Origin: Ruminococcus sp. AF41-9
GTDB taxonomy: Bacteria; Bacillota; Clostridia; Lachnospirales; Lachnospiraceae
Length of the DNA stretch: 64,000 bases
Direction of reading: 5' to 3'
Assembly: GCF_003477525.1 (NCBI RefSeq)
Contig: NZ_QUDO01000004.1
Coordinates: 89,517-153,516, forward strand
Made by a program: the position numbers and the translations under genes
Notes under the pieces: generated by a model
Databases searched by the model: none
Told to the model about the DNA's origin: nothing
The model's input: the letters and a program-made list of their open reading frames with translations, nothing else
In this document: positions 63,756 to 64,000 of the stretch, in pieces
Layout: each line of letters opens with the position of its first letter
Numbering within the stretch: the stretch's first letter is position 1

Positions 63756-63784
63756 TTGTATTGGGAAAAAATATGTATTATAAT
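63756..63784 (+). promoter_or_regulatory. Promoter reading into the insertion element
   Basis: TTGTAT (63756-63761), 17-base spacer, TATAAT (63779-63784) on the plus strand. It lies outside the inferred left end of the element and points into its hairpin. Confidence 0.7.
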
Positions 63785-63816
63785 ACCCACGAACTTGTTA
63801 CAGAGGTTTGAATAAC

Positions 63817-63870
63817 TGCGCGTCGCATTCTCGTTACTTCCAGTGATGAGTTAGACGCGCAAATTTTTTT
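63817..63870 (+). repeat. Left-end hairpin of the IS element, also an intrinsic terminator
   Basis: TGCGCGTC (63817-63824) pairs perfectly with GACGCGCA (63854-63861); inside, CTCGTTAC (63830-63837) pairs with GTGATGAG (63843-63850) with two G-T pairs. A T run follows (63864-63870). It would block incoming transcription. Confidence 0.8.
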
Positions 63871-63890
63871 ACAAAACAACAGAACAAATG

Positions 63891-63919
63891 TTTACATAAA
63901 CCAATACATATGGTATAAT
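63891..63919 (+). promoter_or_regulatory. Promoter of tnpA
   Basis: TTTACA (63891-63896), 17-base spacer ending TGG, TATAAT (63914-63919). The tnpA ATG begins only six bases after the -10 box. Confidence 0.8.
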
Positions 63920-63925
63920 ATTTAT

Positions 63926-64000
63926 ATGGAAAAAGATATATTTAATATAGATAAAAACAAACTTTCATATGGTAGGGGATATGTCTATTCCTTGCAGTAT
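63926..64000 (+). CDS. tnpA: IS200/IS605-family transposase TnpA, N-terminal part
   Basis: Twenty-five codons run off the window end: MEKDIFNIDKNKLSYGRGYV then YSLQY, which resembles the start of IS200/IS605 Y1 transposases just before their YH(I/V)VW segment. The catalytic HUH and Tyr residues lie beyond the window. No ribosome binding site precedes the ATG, and the promoter spacing suggests a leaderless mRNA. Y1 transposases move single-stranded DNA in a peel-and-paste manner (family knowledge). Confidence 0.75.
   Translation, partial: MEKDIFNIDKNKLSYGRGYVYSLQY

Larger units (their letters stand above)
63802..64000 (+). mobile_element. IS200/IS605-family element, left end (truncated by window)
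   Basis: The start of a TnpA gene (63926 on) is preceded by a long imperfect subterminal hairpin (63817-63861) of the kind that TnpA recognises at the left end. A TTAC tetranucleotide, used as a target by several members of the family, lies at 63798-63801, 15 bases before the hairpin; I take the tip to be just after it. No terminal inverted repeats or target duplication are expected in this family. The right end and any tnpB are outside the window. Confidence 0.7.

Overview
The window looks like a chromosomal segment of an anaerobic, spore-forming Clostridia bacterium, most likely a Lachnospiraceae gut species (Blautia/Ruminococcus-like). The grounds are gene content and family resemblance: sporulation proteins YqfC and YqfD, the redox repressor Rex, the electron-bifurcating NfnAB pair, a pyrophosphate-type phosphofructokinase beside pyruvate phosphate dikinase, strong AGGAGG-type ribosome binding sites, and many TTGACA/TATAAT promoters with 16-17 bp spacers. 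I saw no rRNA, tRNA or CRISPR array. Species placement is inference.

Layout. 0.2-8 kb: two stacked polyamine ABC transport operons (potABC; then potA-potB-potCD fusion-potD). 8-10.8 kb: a PTS enzyme I-like protein and a DUF362 ferredoxin protein. 10.9-12.8 kb (minus): homocysteine S-methyltransferase and an aldose-1-epimerase-like enzyme. 13-17.3 kb: PPi-type phosphofructokinase and PPDK, each with its own promoter and terminator. 17.3-24.9 kb: an ABC-transporter remnant, a 50-aa membrane ORF, a subtilisin-like protease, isocitrate dehydrogenase, an ABC-F ATPase (minus), Rex and NAD(P)HX repair. 25-28.9 kb: alr, a MazF-type toxin, a CNNM/CBS membrane protein and YebC. 29-35 kb: a complete ribose operon (LacI-type regulator, rbsK, rbsD, rbsA, rbsC, rbsB). 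35-44.7 kb: TepA, NfnAB, a UppP-like phosphatase behind a structured leader, FtsK/SpoIIIE, a zinc-ribbon/TPR/CHB_HEX membrane protein, RlmH and a DUF2284 protein. 44.7-51.1 kb: yqfC-yqfD-phoH-ybeY, then proB-DUF896-fau-proA. 51.2-57.6 kb: a repeat-rich surface protein, a divergent M14 peptidase-like protein, MiaB and a MATE pump. 57.8-60.9 kb: a copper module (twin CsoR operators, csoR, copA with a CopZ-like tail). 60.9-63.7 kb: a receiver-domain remnant and a minus-strand V4R sensor - diguanylate cyclase - YdjM-like operon. From about 63.8 kb: the left end of an IS200/IS605-family element, running off the window.

Eight otherwise well-conserved genes (potA2, enzyme I, ABC-F, the ribose regulator, the zinc-ribbon protein, phoH, proB, MATE) are each broken by one single-base indel, seven deletions and one insertion, mostly in short homopolymers. 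This pattern points to residual sequencing or assembly error more than to biology, and I annotate those genes as joined. The most interesting items are: copZ nested in copA behind its own ribosome binding site; a two-state leader RNA upstream of the UppP homologue; two genes (tepA, yqfC) whose ribosome binding site lies inside a terminator-like hairpin; a V4R protein with an intact C/E/C/C zinc site encoded upstream of a diguanylate cyclase; LacI-type operators inside coding sequences; and a zinc-ribbon gene whose break coincides with an in-phase A AAA AAG heptamer.
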